Shown piece by piece: positions 1 through 8,752 of a stretch of 64,000 nt of DNA. Source of the DNA: Pelagibacteraceae bacterium AG-325-J17 (GTDB lineage Bacteria > Pseudomonadota > Alphaproteobacteria > Pelagibacterales > Pelagibacteraceae); assembly GCA_003282825.1 (NCBI GenBank), contig QBYM01000006.1:1-64000 (forward strand). The letters run 5' to 3'. Within the stretch, counting starts at the first letter, position 1, and the number at the start of each line of letters is the position of its first letter. The notes under the pieces are model-generated. The model searched no databases. It had not been told where the DNA came from and saw only the letters and a program-made list of their open reading frames with translations. Both the position numbers and the translations under genes were made by a program.

Positions 1-758
1 CTTCTTTGACCAAAAAGCCTTAGAAGCATAATAAATAGGTTAATGAAATCTAGATAAAGAGTTAACGCTCCCATTACAGCTTTTTTACCAATAGTTTCAC
101 CTGTATCACTTGCTGCATACATATTTTTAATTTTTTGAGTATCGTACGCAGTTAGTCCGACAAAAATTAAAACTCCTAAAACTGAAATTACGAAATACAT
201 CATCGATGATTTCATGAAAATGTTAACTAATGAGGCGATAATAATTCCAATTAATCCCATCATTAAAAAAGATCCTAGTTTAGTTAAATCTCTTTTAGTC
301 GTGTAACCGTATATGCTCATTGCTCCGAAAGTAGCTGAACAAATAAAGAAAACTCTAGTCACACTCATACCGGTATAAACTAATAAAATTGAAGAAAGAG
401 ATAAACCCATTAATGCTGCAAAAACCCAAAAAGTTGTTTGAGCTTTTGATGCACTCATTTTATTTATTCCAAAACTCATATAAAAAACAATTCCTAGAGG
501 TGCCAACATCACAAGCCATTTAAGCCCAGACATATAAATTGCATTTCCCATTTGAGTTAAACCCACAATAGATCCAGCGTCATTTGTAACTACTGACATT
601 TTAAATGTTAAAAGAGCCACTATACCAGTTAACAATATTCCTGTTGCCATATAGTTGTAAACTTTAAGCATGTAGGCTCTTAGGCCTTCATCCATCACTA
701 CTGTTGATTGTTGAGCTGCTTTAGCTCTTCCTAAAATGCCTTTTTTATCGAATTCCAT
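1..758 (-). CDS. Bax inhibitor-1/YccA family membrane protein (runs off window start)
   Basis: Reverse-strand reading from CAT at 756-758 gives MEFDKKGILGRAKAAQQSTVVMDEGLRAYMLKVYNYMATGILLTG...AYDTQKIKNMY...LYLDFINLFIMLLRLFG, typical of the BI-1/YbhL family; open to window edge. Confidence 0.9.
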   Translation of the reverse strand, partial: MEFDKKGILGRAKAAQQSTVVMDEGLRAYMLKVYNYMATGILLTGIVALLTFKMSVVTNDAGSIVGLTQMGNAIYMSGLKWLVMLAPLGIVFYMSFGINKMSASKAQTTFWVFAALMGLSLSSILLVYTGMSVTRVFFICSATFGAMSIYGYTTKRDLTKLGSFLMMGLIGIIIASLVNIFMKSSMMYFVISVLGVLIFVGLTAYDTQKIKNMYAASDTGETIGKKAVMGALTLYLDFINLFIMLLRLFGQR

Positions 759-840
759 AATGAAAGAAATATATAGTCTTTTACTAATTATTCAAGATGC
801 CTTAAAAGATTAATAAAAAAACTAACACTATAAAACCTCA

Positions 841-1881
841 ATGAATTACAAAAAATTAGGAAATACTGATCTTGACGTAAGTACAATTTGTCTCGGTACA
901 ATGACTTGGGGAGAGCAAAACACTCAAGACGAGGGTTTTGAACAGATGGATTACGCTTTAGACCAAGGTGTAAATTTTTGGGATACAGCTGAAATTTATT
1001 CTATTCCGATGAGAGAGGAAACATATGGAGAAACTGAGAGAATAATTGGAAATTGGTTTCAGAAAACAAAAAAGAGAGATAAAGTTATACTTGCAACTAA
1101 AGTTTGTGGAAACACTTCTAACAAGTACATTAGAGGAGGTGGATACAATTTTGGAAAAAAAAAAATCACCCAGGCTTTAGAGGAAAGTTTAAAAAGATTA
1201 AAGACTGATCACATAGATTTATACCAACTGCATTGGCCAGAGAGAAACACAAATTTTTTTGGCATGCACGGCTATGAGCATGACGAAAAAGATAATGATT
1301 GGACACCTTTTGGGGAGATTTTAGAAAGTTTAGATAAATTTATTAGTGAAGGTAAAATTAGATATATAGGTTTATCTAATGAAACCGCTTGGGGTTTGTC
1401 TAAATTTCTAGAACTATCAAAATTAAAAAAGCTTCCAAAAATGATGTCAGTTCAAAATCCTTATAATTTACTCAATAGATCTTATGAGGTTGGATTAGCT
1501 GAAATATCAGTAAGAGAAAAAAGTGGGTTATTAGCATACTCACCGCTAGCATTTGGATACCTAACAGGAAAATATAGAAATAATAATCTTCCTGATAAAT
1601 CAAGGATGAAATTATTTAAAGATTTTACGAGATATAAAAATGAAAATGGTCAAAACGCTATAGAAGAATATTATGAAATATCAAAAAAATTTGATATTGA
1701 TTTTACTCAAATGTCATTAAAATTTTGTGAAATCCAGCCTTTTGTAACAAGTGTGATCATAGGTGCAACAACAATGGAACAGTTGAAAACAAACATAGAA
1801 AGTGTAAATGTAAGTCTAACAAACGAAATTATTAATGAGATTAACAAAATTCAAAAAAAATATCCAAACCCATGTCCATAA
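841..1881 (+). CDS. Aldo/keto reductase (Tas-like)
   Basis: MNYKKLGNTDLDVSTICLGTMTWGEQN..., DTAEIY, HWPERNTN. Confidence 0.93.
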   Translation: MNYKKLGNTDLDVSTICLGTMTWGEQNTQDEGFEQMDYALDQGVNFWDTAEIYSIPMREETYGETERIIGNWFQKTKKRDKVILATKVCGNTSNKYIRGGGYNFGKKKITQALEESLKRLKTDHIDLYQLHWPERNTNFFGMHGYEHDEKDNDWTPFGEILESLDKFISEGKIRYIGLSNETAWGLSKFLELSKLKKLPKMMSVQNPYNLLNRSYEVGLAEISVREKSGLLAYSPLAFGYLTGKYRNNNLPDKSRMKLFKDFTRYKNENGQNAIEEYYEISKKFDIDFTQMSLKFCEIQPFVTSVIIGATTMEQLKTNIESVNVSLTNEIINEINKIQKKYPNPCP

Positions 1882-2387
1882 TTAAAAAAACTTTATTATT
1901 TTCTTTTATAGTTTTTATTTCCAGTATCTCAAAAACTTTTGCAGAAGATTTAAAAAAAGTTGGAAAATACAAGGATTGGGAAGTAATGGTAATGACTGAA
2001 GTATCTGGTAAAGTATGTTTTGCTCAATCAATTCCAGTTTTACAAGCACCCAAAAAAAATAAAAGAGATGCTAGATTATTTGTAACTTTTAGACCTGGAG
2101 AAAAAATTTCTAATGAAATAAGTGCAACTGCAGGGTACGAATTTAATAAAAATAATACAGTCTTAGCAACTTCAGGAAATAATAAATTTAAATTTGATAT
2201 AAAGCAGCAAGGTTTTGCCTGGATGACTAGTAATAAAAAAGAAAATATTATGGTCAAAGTAATGAAAAAAGGATCAAGAATAATGGTGGCGGGATATAAT
2301 GAAAAAGGATCTCAAACTATAGATCACTATTCGTTGTTAGGATTTACAAAAGCTTATAATACAGCAAAAAAAGCTTGTAATAGCTAA
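1872..2387 (+). CDS. Invasion-associated locus B (IalB)-like secreted protein
   Basis: Signal peptide; KYKDWEVMVMTEVSGKVCFAQSIP and C-terminal fold pattern resemble IalB family. Confidence 0.7.
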   Translation: MSIIKKTLLFSFIVFISSISKTFAEDLKKVGKYKDWEVMVMTEVSGKVCFAQSIPVLQAPKKNKRDARLFVTFRPGEKISNEISATAGYEFNKNNTVLATSGNNKFKFDIKQQGFAWMTSNKKENIMVKVMKKGSRIMVAGYNEKGSQTIDHYSLLGFTKAYNTAKKACNS

Positions 2388-2396
2388 ATCAAAAAA

Positions 2397-3065
2397 ATGA
2401 CTAAAAATACTTTGTTCCAATATTGGCCTGTGATGATTGGTGAGTTTTATAATAGTGAACACAATAATATAAAAAAAGACTTGCTCAATTTTTTTAAAGA
2501 TTATGAAAAAAAAAACCCTAAAGGAAATAAACAGCTACATGACAAAAACTATACAGGTAATCATAATCTTTATCAAAGTTCTTACAACTTACATCAAGAA
2601 AAAAATGATGCCTTACATAAAGTGTTAAAATTTATTGCAAAGTCAATTTTAGAAACGGCAAAGTTAACTAACAAAGCATCAATAGATCAATTTGAAAATC
2701 ATAAACATGAACTAAGCCTTAATTTAGTTGAGACTTGGTTCATAAGATATAATCAGGGTGGAATGATATATCCTCATAATCATGGTAATTTTAGTTGGTC
2801 ATGCGTTTATTATGTTCAGGTAGGTAAAGAGTCAAAAAAGATGAATGGATCAACATACTTTATGAAACCTTATAACCCTCAATATCCATCTGATTTTGGA
2901 AGCAAATATATGAAAAATGCCCAAACAACTTTTAAAGCTGAAGAAGGAAAACTCTTGGTATTTCCTGGATTTTTATATCATGGCTCGCATCCTTTTAGTG
3001 GTGAGAATGATAGAATGATTATATCGGCAAATTCAATGACAGAGTTAAAAAAAGTAGATAAATGA
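2397..3065 (+). CDS. Putative 2OG-Fe(II) oxygenase family protein
   Basis: HNHGNFSWSCVYYVQ...GKLLVFPGFLYHGSHPFSGENDRMIISAN, HxH...H pattern. Confidence 0.75.
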   Translation: MTKNTLFQYWPVMIGEFYNSEHNNIKKDLLNFFKDYEKKNPKGNKQLHDKNYTGNHNLYQSSYNLHQEKNDALHKVLKFIAKSILETAKLTNKASIDQFENHKHELSLNLVETWFIRYNQGGMIYPHNHGNFSWSCVYYVQVGKESKKMNGSTYFMKPYNPQYPSDFGSKYMKNAQTTFKAEEGKLLVFPGFLYHGSHPFSGENDRMIISANSMTELKKVDK

Positions 3066-4243
3066 AAAAAAAAATTGTTCTAGCTTATTCTGGTGGGTTA
3101 GATACATCCATAATCCTTAAATGGCTTCAAGTGAATTATAAGGCAGAGGTTATTTGTTATACTGCAGATATTGGTCAAGAAATTGATAAGAAAAAAATTA
3201 TTTCAAATGCTAAAAAACTTGGAGTTAAAAATATAATTATAAAGGACTTAAAAAATATATTTATAAAAGATTATGTTTTCCCGATGTTGAGAGGTCATGC
3301 GGTATATGAAGGAGTTTACCTATTGGGAACTTCAATTGCGAGACCACTTATTGCAAAAGATCAAATAAAAGTTGCAAAAAAATACAAAGCATATGCTGTA
3401 TCCCACGGATCAACTGGAAAAGGGAATGATCAAGTTAGATTTGAACTTGGCTATCATTACTTTGGTCCAAAAATAAAAATAATTGCTCCGTGGAGAATAT
3501 GGAAATTAAAATCAAGGACAGACTTAATAAATTATGCAAAAAAAAATAAAATTTCTATTCCAAAAGATAAAAAAGGTGCTCCACCTTTTTCGGTTGATGA
3601 TAATTTATTTCATACTTCAACAGAAGGTAAGGTTTTAGAAAACCCAAAAAACTCTGCACCAGAATTGATTTTTCAAAGAACTGTTTCACCAGAAAAAGCA
3701 CCAAATAAACCCACATTTGTTTCAATTAATTTTAGAAACGGAGATCCAATGGGGGTTAATGGAAAAAAATTAACTCCAGCAAAGTTGCTTGAAAAACTTA
3801 ATCAATTAGCTGGAAAAAATGGAGTAGGGAGAGTTGATCTTGTTGAAAATAGATTTTTAGGAATTAAGTCGAGAGGAGTTTATGAAACTCCTGGAGGAAC
3901 TTTGTTAATTCATGCTCATAGAGCAATCGAGTCTGTTACTTTAGATAAAGAAACAATGCATAAAAAGGAAAATATAATGCCAAGATATGCTGAGCTTATC
4001 TATAATGGTTATTGGTATTCAAAAGAAAGATTTAAACTTCAGAAAATTGTCGATTTAAAAAAAAACAAAGTTAATGGAACTGTTAAACTTAAACTTTATA
4101 AAGGAAATATTACTATAATTTCTAGACAAACTAAAAGTTCTGCTTACTCATTAAAAAAAGTTTCATTTGAAGAAAATAAAACATTCAATAAATCCAATGT
4201 TGAAAAATTTATTAATTTTCATAAGAAAAAACTACGTTCTTAA
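3062..4243 (+). CDS. argG: Argininosuccinate synthase
   Basis: KIVLAYSGGLDTSIILKWL; HGSTGKGNDQVRFE. Confidence 0.97.
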   Translation: MKKKIVLAYSGGLDTSIILKWLQVNYKAEVICYTADIGQEIDKKKIISNAKKLGVKNIIIKDLKNIFIKDYVFPMLRGHAVYEGVYLLGTSIARPLIAKDQIKVAKKYKAYAVSHGSTGKGNDQVRFELGYHYFGPKIKIIAPWRIWKLKSRTDLINYAKKNKISIPKDKKGAPPFSVDDNLFHTSTEGKVLENPKNSAPELIFQRTVSPEKAPNKPTFVSINFRNGDPMGVNGKKLTPAKLLEKLNQLAGKNGVGRVDLVENRFLGIKSRGVYETPGGTLLIHAHRAIESVTLDKETMHKKENIMPRYAELIYNGYWYSKERFKLQKIVDLKKNKVNGTVKLKLYKGNITIISRQTKSSAYSLKKVSFEENKTFNKSNVEKFINFHKKKLRS

Positions 4244-4300
4244 TAAGGTTTAGGTCAATTTATCATTTGTTTAATTTGTTAGAAAATATATCTTGTAATC

Positions 4301-4759
4301 ATGGAATCGTTTAAAAATTGGATGAAAGAAGCAGCAAATATTTTATTTGATGATAGTAAAAATGATTTAAGAGCTCTTCCAAAGACTGTCAGATTGCAAA
4401 TTCTGTTGGTCTTAAGTTTTATTTGGACTACTGTTTTTAGTTTATATGTATTTTCATACACCACTTTTGCATTTGGTTGGGCAGGACTTTTTGTAGCCCA
4501 CGTTGGATTAATATTTGCAGTTTATATGACATTTAAACATTTTCATAGAGCTGAGGAAAGTTCTGCTAGTGTTTTCAAAACAAAAAATTTTGATCCATTT
4601 AAAATAATGGTTATTGTTTTTGTGGTTGTGTTTATCTTCGTTTTTTCAAAAGGGATTGAAGTATTAACAAGTCCTAACCCCTACTCTTATTCAATTCCTT
4701 ACGACGGTTCTTCAAAATCAGTGTTTGAAAAATGGCTACCATTTAGTAAAGATAAGTAA
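4301..4759 (+). CDS. Hypothetical membrane protein
   Basis: ORF with three hydrophobic segments; tightly followed by PsiE-family gene. Confidence 0.6.
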   Translation: MESFKNWMKEAANILFDDSKNDLRALPKTVRLQILLVLSFIWTTVFSLYVFSYTTFAFGWAGLFVAHVGLIFAVYMTFKHFHRAEESSASVFKTKNFDPFKIMVIVFVVVFIFVFSKGIEVLTSPNPYSYSIPYDGSSKSVFEKWLPFSKDK

Positions 4760-5139
4760 TGGAAAAAATTGCCAAAAATTTACAACTAGTTTTAATGGTA
4801 ATCATTTTAATTAGCACTGTTATAGCGGTTGGAATTGAAATTAATAAAATGTTTCTTGTTAAGTCAGTAACTTTAGCTGATTTACTATTAATGTTTCTTT
4901 ACTTAGAAGTGTTGGCAATGGTTAGAGTTTTTTGGGATCAACAATCGATTAGCATAACCTTACCACTTTTAATAGCAATCACTGCACTTGCACGATTTAT
5001 TATTCTTCAAGGAAAAGAAATGGATCCAACAGCATTAGTTTATGAGGCAGTAGCTATAGTTCTCATCGCTGGCGCGATTGTTATCTTAAGATTAAGACAT
5101 AGTGATAAATTAGGTCTTAAAAGAAAAAAAAATAAATAA
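4759..5139 (+). CDS. Phosphate-starvation-inducible PsiE family membrane protein
   Basis: Small 4-TM protein, ADLLLMFLYLEVLAMVRVFWDQQSISITLPLLIAITALARFIIL. Confidence 0.75.
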   Translation: MEKIAKNLQLVLMVIILISTVIAVGIEINKMFLVKSVTLADLLLMFLYLEVLAMVRVFWDQQSISITLPLLIAITALARFIILQGKEMDPTALVYEAVAIVLIAGAIVILRLRHSDKLGLKRKKNK

Positions 5140-5144
5140 TCTTA

Positions 5145-6287
5145 ATGAATTTTGGGACGTCAAGAGCTTCGGCGATCGAAAATCTAAGTAGATTTGTAGA
5201 CCAAAATTTGTTTGAATATTCTAAGTTAAGAAATTTTGATTATGGTCCAGACAATAGATCAAATATTTCGTGCCTTTCACCTTATATTACTCATGGGGTT
5301 ATATCAGAATTAGAAGTAATCAAAAAATCATTAAGCAAATTTTCATTCTCTAAAAATGAAAAATTCATTCAAGAAGTTTTATGGCGAACATATTGGAAGG
5401 GTTGGTTAGAATTAAGACCTAATGTTTGGACTGATTATTTAAATGAATTAAAAAAAATTCGTGAAGAATTTAAAGACAATCAAAACTATAGAAATGTTAT
5501 TGAGGGTAATACAAACATCGAGTGTTTTAATGAATGGATAAAAGAATTAAAAGAAACTAATTATTTACACAATCACGCAAGGATGTGGTTTGCAAGTATC
5601 TGGATTTTTACTTTAGATTTGCCTTGGCAACTAGGTGCAGAGTTTTTTATGAAACATCTTTATGATGGAGATGCTGCATCCAATACTTTAGGATGGAGAT
5701 GGGTTGCTGGAATTCAAACACAAGGAAAAAATTATCTGGCTAGTGAATGGAACATTAAAAAATTTACCAACAACAGATTTAGTAATATCAAACTTAATGA
5801 AAATGCTCCTCCAAAAACAAGCGATAAGACTTATGCTGCATTAAAATTAGAGTTTAACAATCCACAAAATCTTGAAGAAAAAAATCTTCTTATTTTTGAG
5901 AATAATTTATCTTTTGAAATAAGTGATTTTAAAGATCAAAAATTTAAAAAGGTTTTTTTAATTTCCAACAAAAATGAAAACCGAACCATAGAACTCAGTG
6001 AAAAATTAGTAAAATTCAAGTCTCAATTAATTGAAGATCAAAAAAAGAGATTGGAAGAAAAATCAATCAATACTGAAATTATAGATTTAAGTGAGATACA
6101 GAATATTAATGAAACTTCTTATGGTTTATATCCTACAGTTGGTGAAAACCTAGATTTTATAAATACAAATAATTTAAAAATAGAATTTCTGTATAGAAAA
6201 TTAGACCAATTTTCTTGGCAATATTGTAATAAAGGTTTTTTTAATTTTAAAAATTATATTCCAAAAATAATTACAACTTTTAATTAA
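5145..6287 (+). CDS. Photolyase/cryptochrome FAD-binding-domain protein with unusual C-terminal domain
   Basis: FAD-domain hallmarks: SNISCLSPYITHGVIS, EVLWRTYWKGWLE, YLHNHARMWFASIWIFTLDLPWQLGAEFF, DGDAASNTLGWRWVAGIQT. Confidence 0.85.
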   Translation: MNFGTSRASAIENLSRFVDQNLFEYSKLRNFDYGPDNRSNISCLSPYITHGVISELEVIKKSLSKFSFSKNEKFIQEVLWRTYWKGWLELRPNVWTDYLNELKKIREEFKDNQNYRNVIEGNTNIECFNEWIKELKETNYLHNHARMWFASIWIFTLDLPWQLGAEFFMKHLYDGDAASNTLGWRWVAGIQTQGKNYLASEWNIKKFTNNRFSNIKLNENAPPKTSDKTYAALKLEFNNPQNLEEKNLLIFENNLSFEISDFKDQKFKKVFLISNKNENRTIELSEKLVKFKSQLIEDQKKRLEEKSINTEIIDLSEIQNINETSYGLYPTVGENLDFINTNNLKIEFLYRKLDQFSWQYCNKGFFNFKNYIPKIITTFN

Positions 6288-6505
6288 AACCACCTTAACA
6301 TTCCGATAATTCCAGCTGTCGCATAAAAGAATTGTAAAAATAATATTCCTCTATGACCACCCCTAAAAGCCCAAATTCCAATTAAGATTGCAGATATAAG
6401 TAATAAACAAAAACCAAAGAACTCTATACCAATATTCATAGCTACAAATAATGAATATAATATTGCCGTAATAACACCTGCCCATTCAAAAATTTTATTA
6501 TTCAT
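6284..6505 (-). CDS. Small hypothetical membrane protein
   Basis: 73-aa hydrophobic ORF. Confidence 0.6.
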   Translation of the reverse strand: MNNKIFEWAGVITAILYSLFVAMNIGIEFFGFCLLLISAILIGIWAFRGGHRGILFLQFFYATAGIIGMLRWF

Positions 6506-6510
6506 GTTTT

Positions 6511-7200
6511 TTATCTTGCAAGTTTAATAAAAATATCCCCCATACCAGCATCTAAATTTTCTAAAGGTGTATTATTTCTAAGTTCACAATATCTACCAGT
6601 AACTTGGTGACTTTTAACGAAATCTATTTCATCTTTTTCACAATTTTTTCCATTATGCAACAAGCCTATCACAATTCGACCATTAAGACTATAAACCTCT
6701 GATTTATTAATTTTTTCACCATCACAAAAATAATCTTTGTTTACTCTGTTTGGAAAATCTTTTTTATTACAAGGATTCTTTATTGTTAAAACATAAAATT
6801 CTTTAAAACCATCTTCAAATTTATATTTCATTTTTTGAGCTTCAGAGTACTTCATTAAATCACATGAACATGGAACACAACACCTATAATAGTTTCCACA
6901 AATTTTTTTGTTTGTTTTACTTTCTTTGATGTATAAAAATTCTGAGTCACTGTTTGGATCGATCAAAGATCCAGAAACTGCACAATATAATTTATTAAAT
7001 TCAATAAAGTCTTTATAGGTAATTTTCTTATCTATTATGTATTTAAAAAATTTCGGTCCTGCAGCATTTCTATTTTTATCTGGAAATATTCTTGACCAAT
7101 CAGTAATCAACTCCTTGTGATAGTTTTTTTCCTCAGCAAACGACTTAAGTTGAAATAATATTGCAAACACTATTAAAAAAATATTTAATATTTTTTTCAT
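6511..7200 (-). CDS. Secreted cysteine-rich protein of unknown function
   Basis: N-terminal signal peptide; about 10 Cys including CCVPCSC; start overlaps stop of upstream gene. Confidence 0.7.
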   Translation of the reverse strand: MKKILNIFLIVFAILFQLKSFAEEKNYHKELITDWSRIFPDKNRNAAGPKFFKYIIDKKITYKDFIEFNKLYCAVSGSLIDPNSDSEFLYIKESKTNKKICGNYYRCCVPCSCDLMKYSEAQKMKYKFEDGFKEFYVLTIKNPCNKKDFPNRVNKDYFCDGEKINKSEVYSLNGRIVIGLLHNGKNCEKDEIDFVKSHQVTGRYCELRNNTPLENLDAGMGDIFIKLAR

Positions 7201-8642
7201 TTTTGTTTTACAGTAATTGTTTGATTTAGCCTCTTTATATCAATCATTTCTTTACTTCCATCTGTCCATCTAACCTCTACATTAAAATTTTTTTCATTTT
7301 TTCTAATTCCATAATGTGCCACAGGCTCCATTTGACATAAGTAACCAGATCCTGCGTCAATAGTTTTTGAATGTTTTCTCTGATCAGTTATTAGCGTTAC
7401 AGTGGCTCCTCTTGCTGGTGCACCATGTTTGTTAAGTGGTTTAATTCTTAAATATTTATTTTCTTTTTTGACTATTGCCTTGTACAAAGTTAATGTTTGT
7501 TCTTTACTTTCGCCTCTAGAAACTAATAATTCTAAAACTCCATCATTATCTATATCCGCAACTGCAGCTCCAGTTCCATATCCATTAGCTTCAAGTCCTA
7601 CCTTGAAATTTATCTGTTCAAATTTTCCATTATCTTTAATGCGAAATAACTTATTTGGTTCTGCTATATTGTTCATGAAAACTTCATCAAAACCATCGTT
7701 ATCAAAATCAGCAGAAATAATTGTTCTTATTCTAGAGGGTTCATCAAAATCTTTATTTCCAATGTCTTTAAATTCATTATTTTCCAAAACCCAAGCTCTG
7801 TGATATCCGAGCCAATTACCACTTAAAATATCCAATCTACCCCTATAATATACATCTGATAAAGCTGTACCCCTTCCATTTTGGATTGCATCATCTAATC
7901 TATAATCAAATGCAACATCATCGAACTTTCCATTATTATTTTTAAAAAGAAAATTTGCTCCTCTCTCATTAGCTGCAAAAATATCCGCTCTTTCTGTCAA
8001 AATATGTCCAGATACAACTGCTCTTCCGCCAGTAATATTATCAAGATTTAAATTCTTAGCTTTATCTTTGATAAGTTCATTTTCAATCTCATAAAATCTT
8101 GTTGGTCCTCCGTAATTAGCAACATAAATACCATATTCACCATCTCCCTTTCTATCTACACAAACTACAGATCTTCCTGCAGTTAAATTTAGATTTTCTT
8201 TATTTTTTTCTAATTCGAATAAATCAAAATAATCATTATCTTTTATATCCAATAATCTATCTGAATATTTTTTAACTCCACTATATGTATCGGTATTTAA
8301 AAAGTAGATTTCTTCAAAGCCATCTTTATCAATATCACAAGCAGCAACTCCTATAGTTTTTTTTGATGCATCTGAAAAAATTTTTTGTTGGTTTAAATCC
8401 TTTAGTTTTCCATCCTGATAAGATAAAGCTAAATTAGCAAAGCCAAAACCTGTAACTAAAAACTCATAATTTCCATCCATATTAAAATCTGTTACAGAAA
8501 TACCGTAGCTAAGCCTTTTCTCGTTATTTTCAATAATTTTCGACAAATCCTCAAAAAATTCTGCGCGAGCATTATTTGTAAGAATTATAAATAAGAATAA
8601 GATCAAATATTTAGAAAAATTTTTTATTTTTTTGATGAACAT
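7197..8642 (-). CDS. FG-GAP repeat / ASPIC-UnbV (CRTAC1-type) secreted protein
   Basis: Repeated D-x-D-x-D/N-G motifs (DFNMDGNYE, DIDKDGFEE, DFDNDGFDE, DIDNDGVLE) plus C-terminal UnbV-like GSGYLCQMEP...VRWTDGSKE. Start revised from the track's 8696 to Met 8642, which leaves a good signal peptide (MFIKKIKNFSKYLILFLFIILTNNARA). Confidence 0.88.
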   Translation of the reverse strand: MFIKKIKNFSKYLILFLFIILTNNARAEFFEDLSKIIENNEKRLSYGISVTDFNMDGNYEFLVTGFGFANLALSYQDGKLKDLNQQKIFSDASKKTIGVAACDIDKDGFEEIYFLNTDTYSGVKKYSDRLLDIKDNDYFDLFELEKNKENLNLTAGRSVVCVDRKGDGEYGIYVANYGGPTRFYEIENELIKDKAKNLNLDNITGGRAVVSGHILTERADIFAANERGANFLFKNNNGKFDDVAFDYRLDDAIQNGRGTALSDVYYRGRLDILSGNWLGYHRAWVLENNEFKDIGNKDFDEPSRIRTIISADFDNDGFDEVFMNNIAEPNKLFRIKDNGKFEQINFKVGLEANGYGTGAAVADIDNDGVLELLVSRGESKEQTLTLYKAIVKKENKYLRIKPLNKHGAPARGATVTLITDQRKHSKTIDAGSGYLCQMEPVAHYGIRKNEKNFNVEVRWTDGSKEMIDIKRLNQTITVKQK

Positions 8643-8752
8643 TTTTTTGAACAATACTTTACTTTTTCCCAATTCAGTCTCCATTTTTTTCTCCATTTAA
8701 ATGACCTTTGACATATTGGACAAACCTTAATTGGTAAATTTTCTTTTTTCAC
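8624..8752 (-). CDS. DUF2256 small zinc-binding protein (not in supplied ORF track)
   Basis: GTG start at 8750-8752, stop at 8624-8626; translation VKKENLPIKVCPICQRSFKWRKKWRLNWEKVKYCSKKCSSKK with CPxCxRxFxWRKKW...VKYCSxxC pattern. Confidence 0.88.
   Translation of the reverse strand: MKKENLPIKVCPICQRSFKWRKKWRLNWEKVKYCSKKCSSKK

Noticed and set aside
2024-2257. Minus-strand ORF (77 aa) inside the IalB-like gene
   Set aside because: Fully antisense to a well-supported CDS; no recognisable domain.
3677-3695. TGTTTCACC half-site in argG considered as a second parS
   Set aside because: Only the left half matches; the right half (AGAAAAA) breaks the palindrome.
7402-7803. Plus-strand ORF (133 aa) antisense to the FG-GAP gene
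   Set aside because: Low-complexity Ser/Leu-rich shadow translation of repeats on the other strand.
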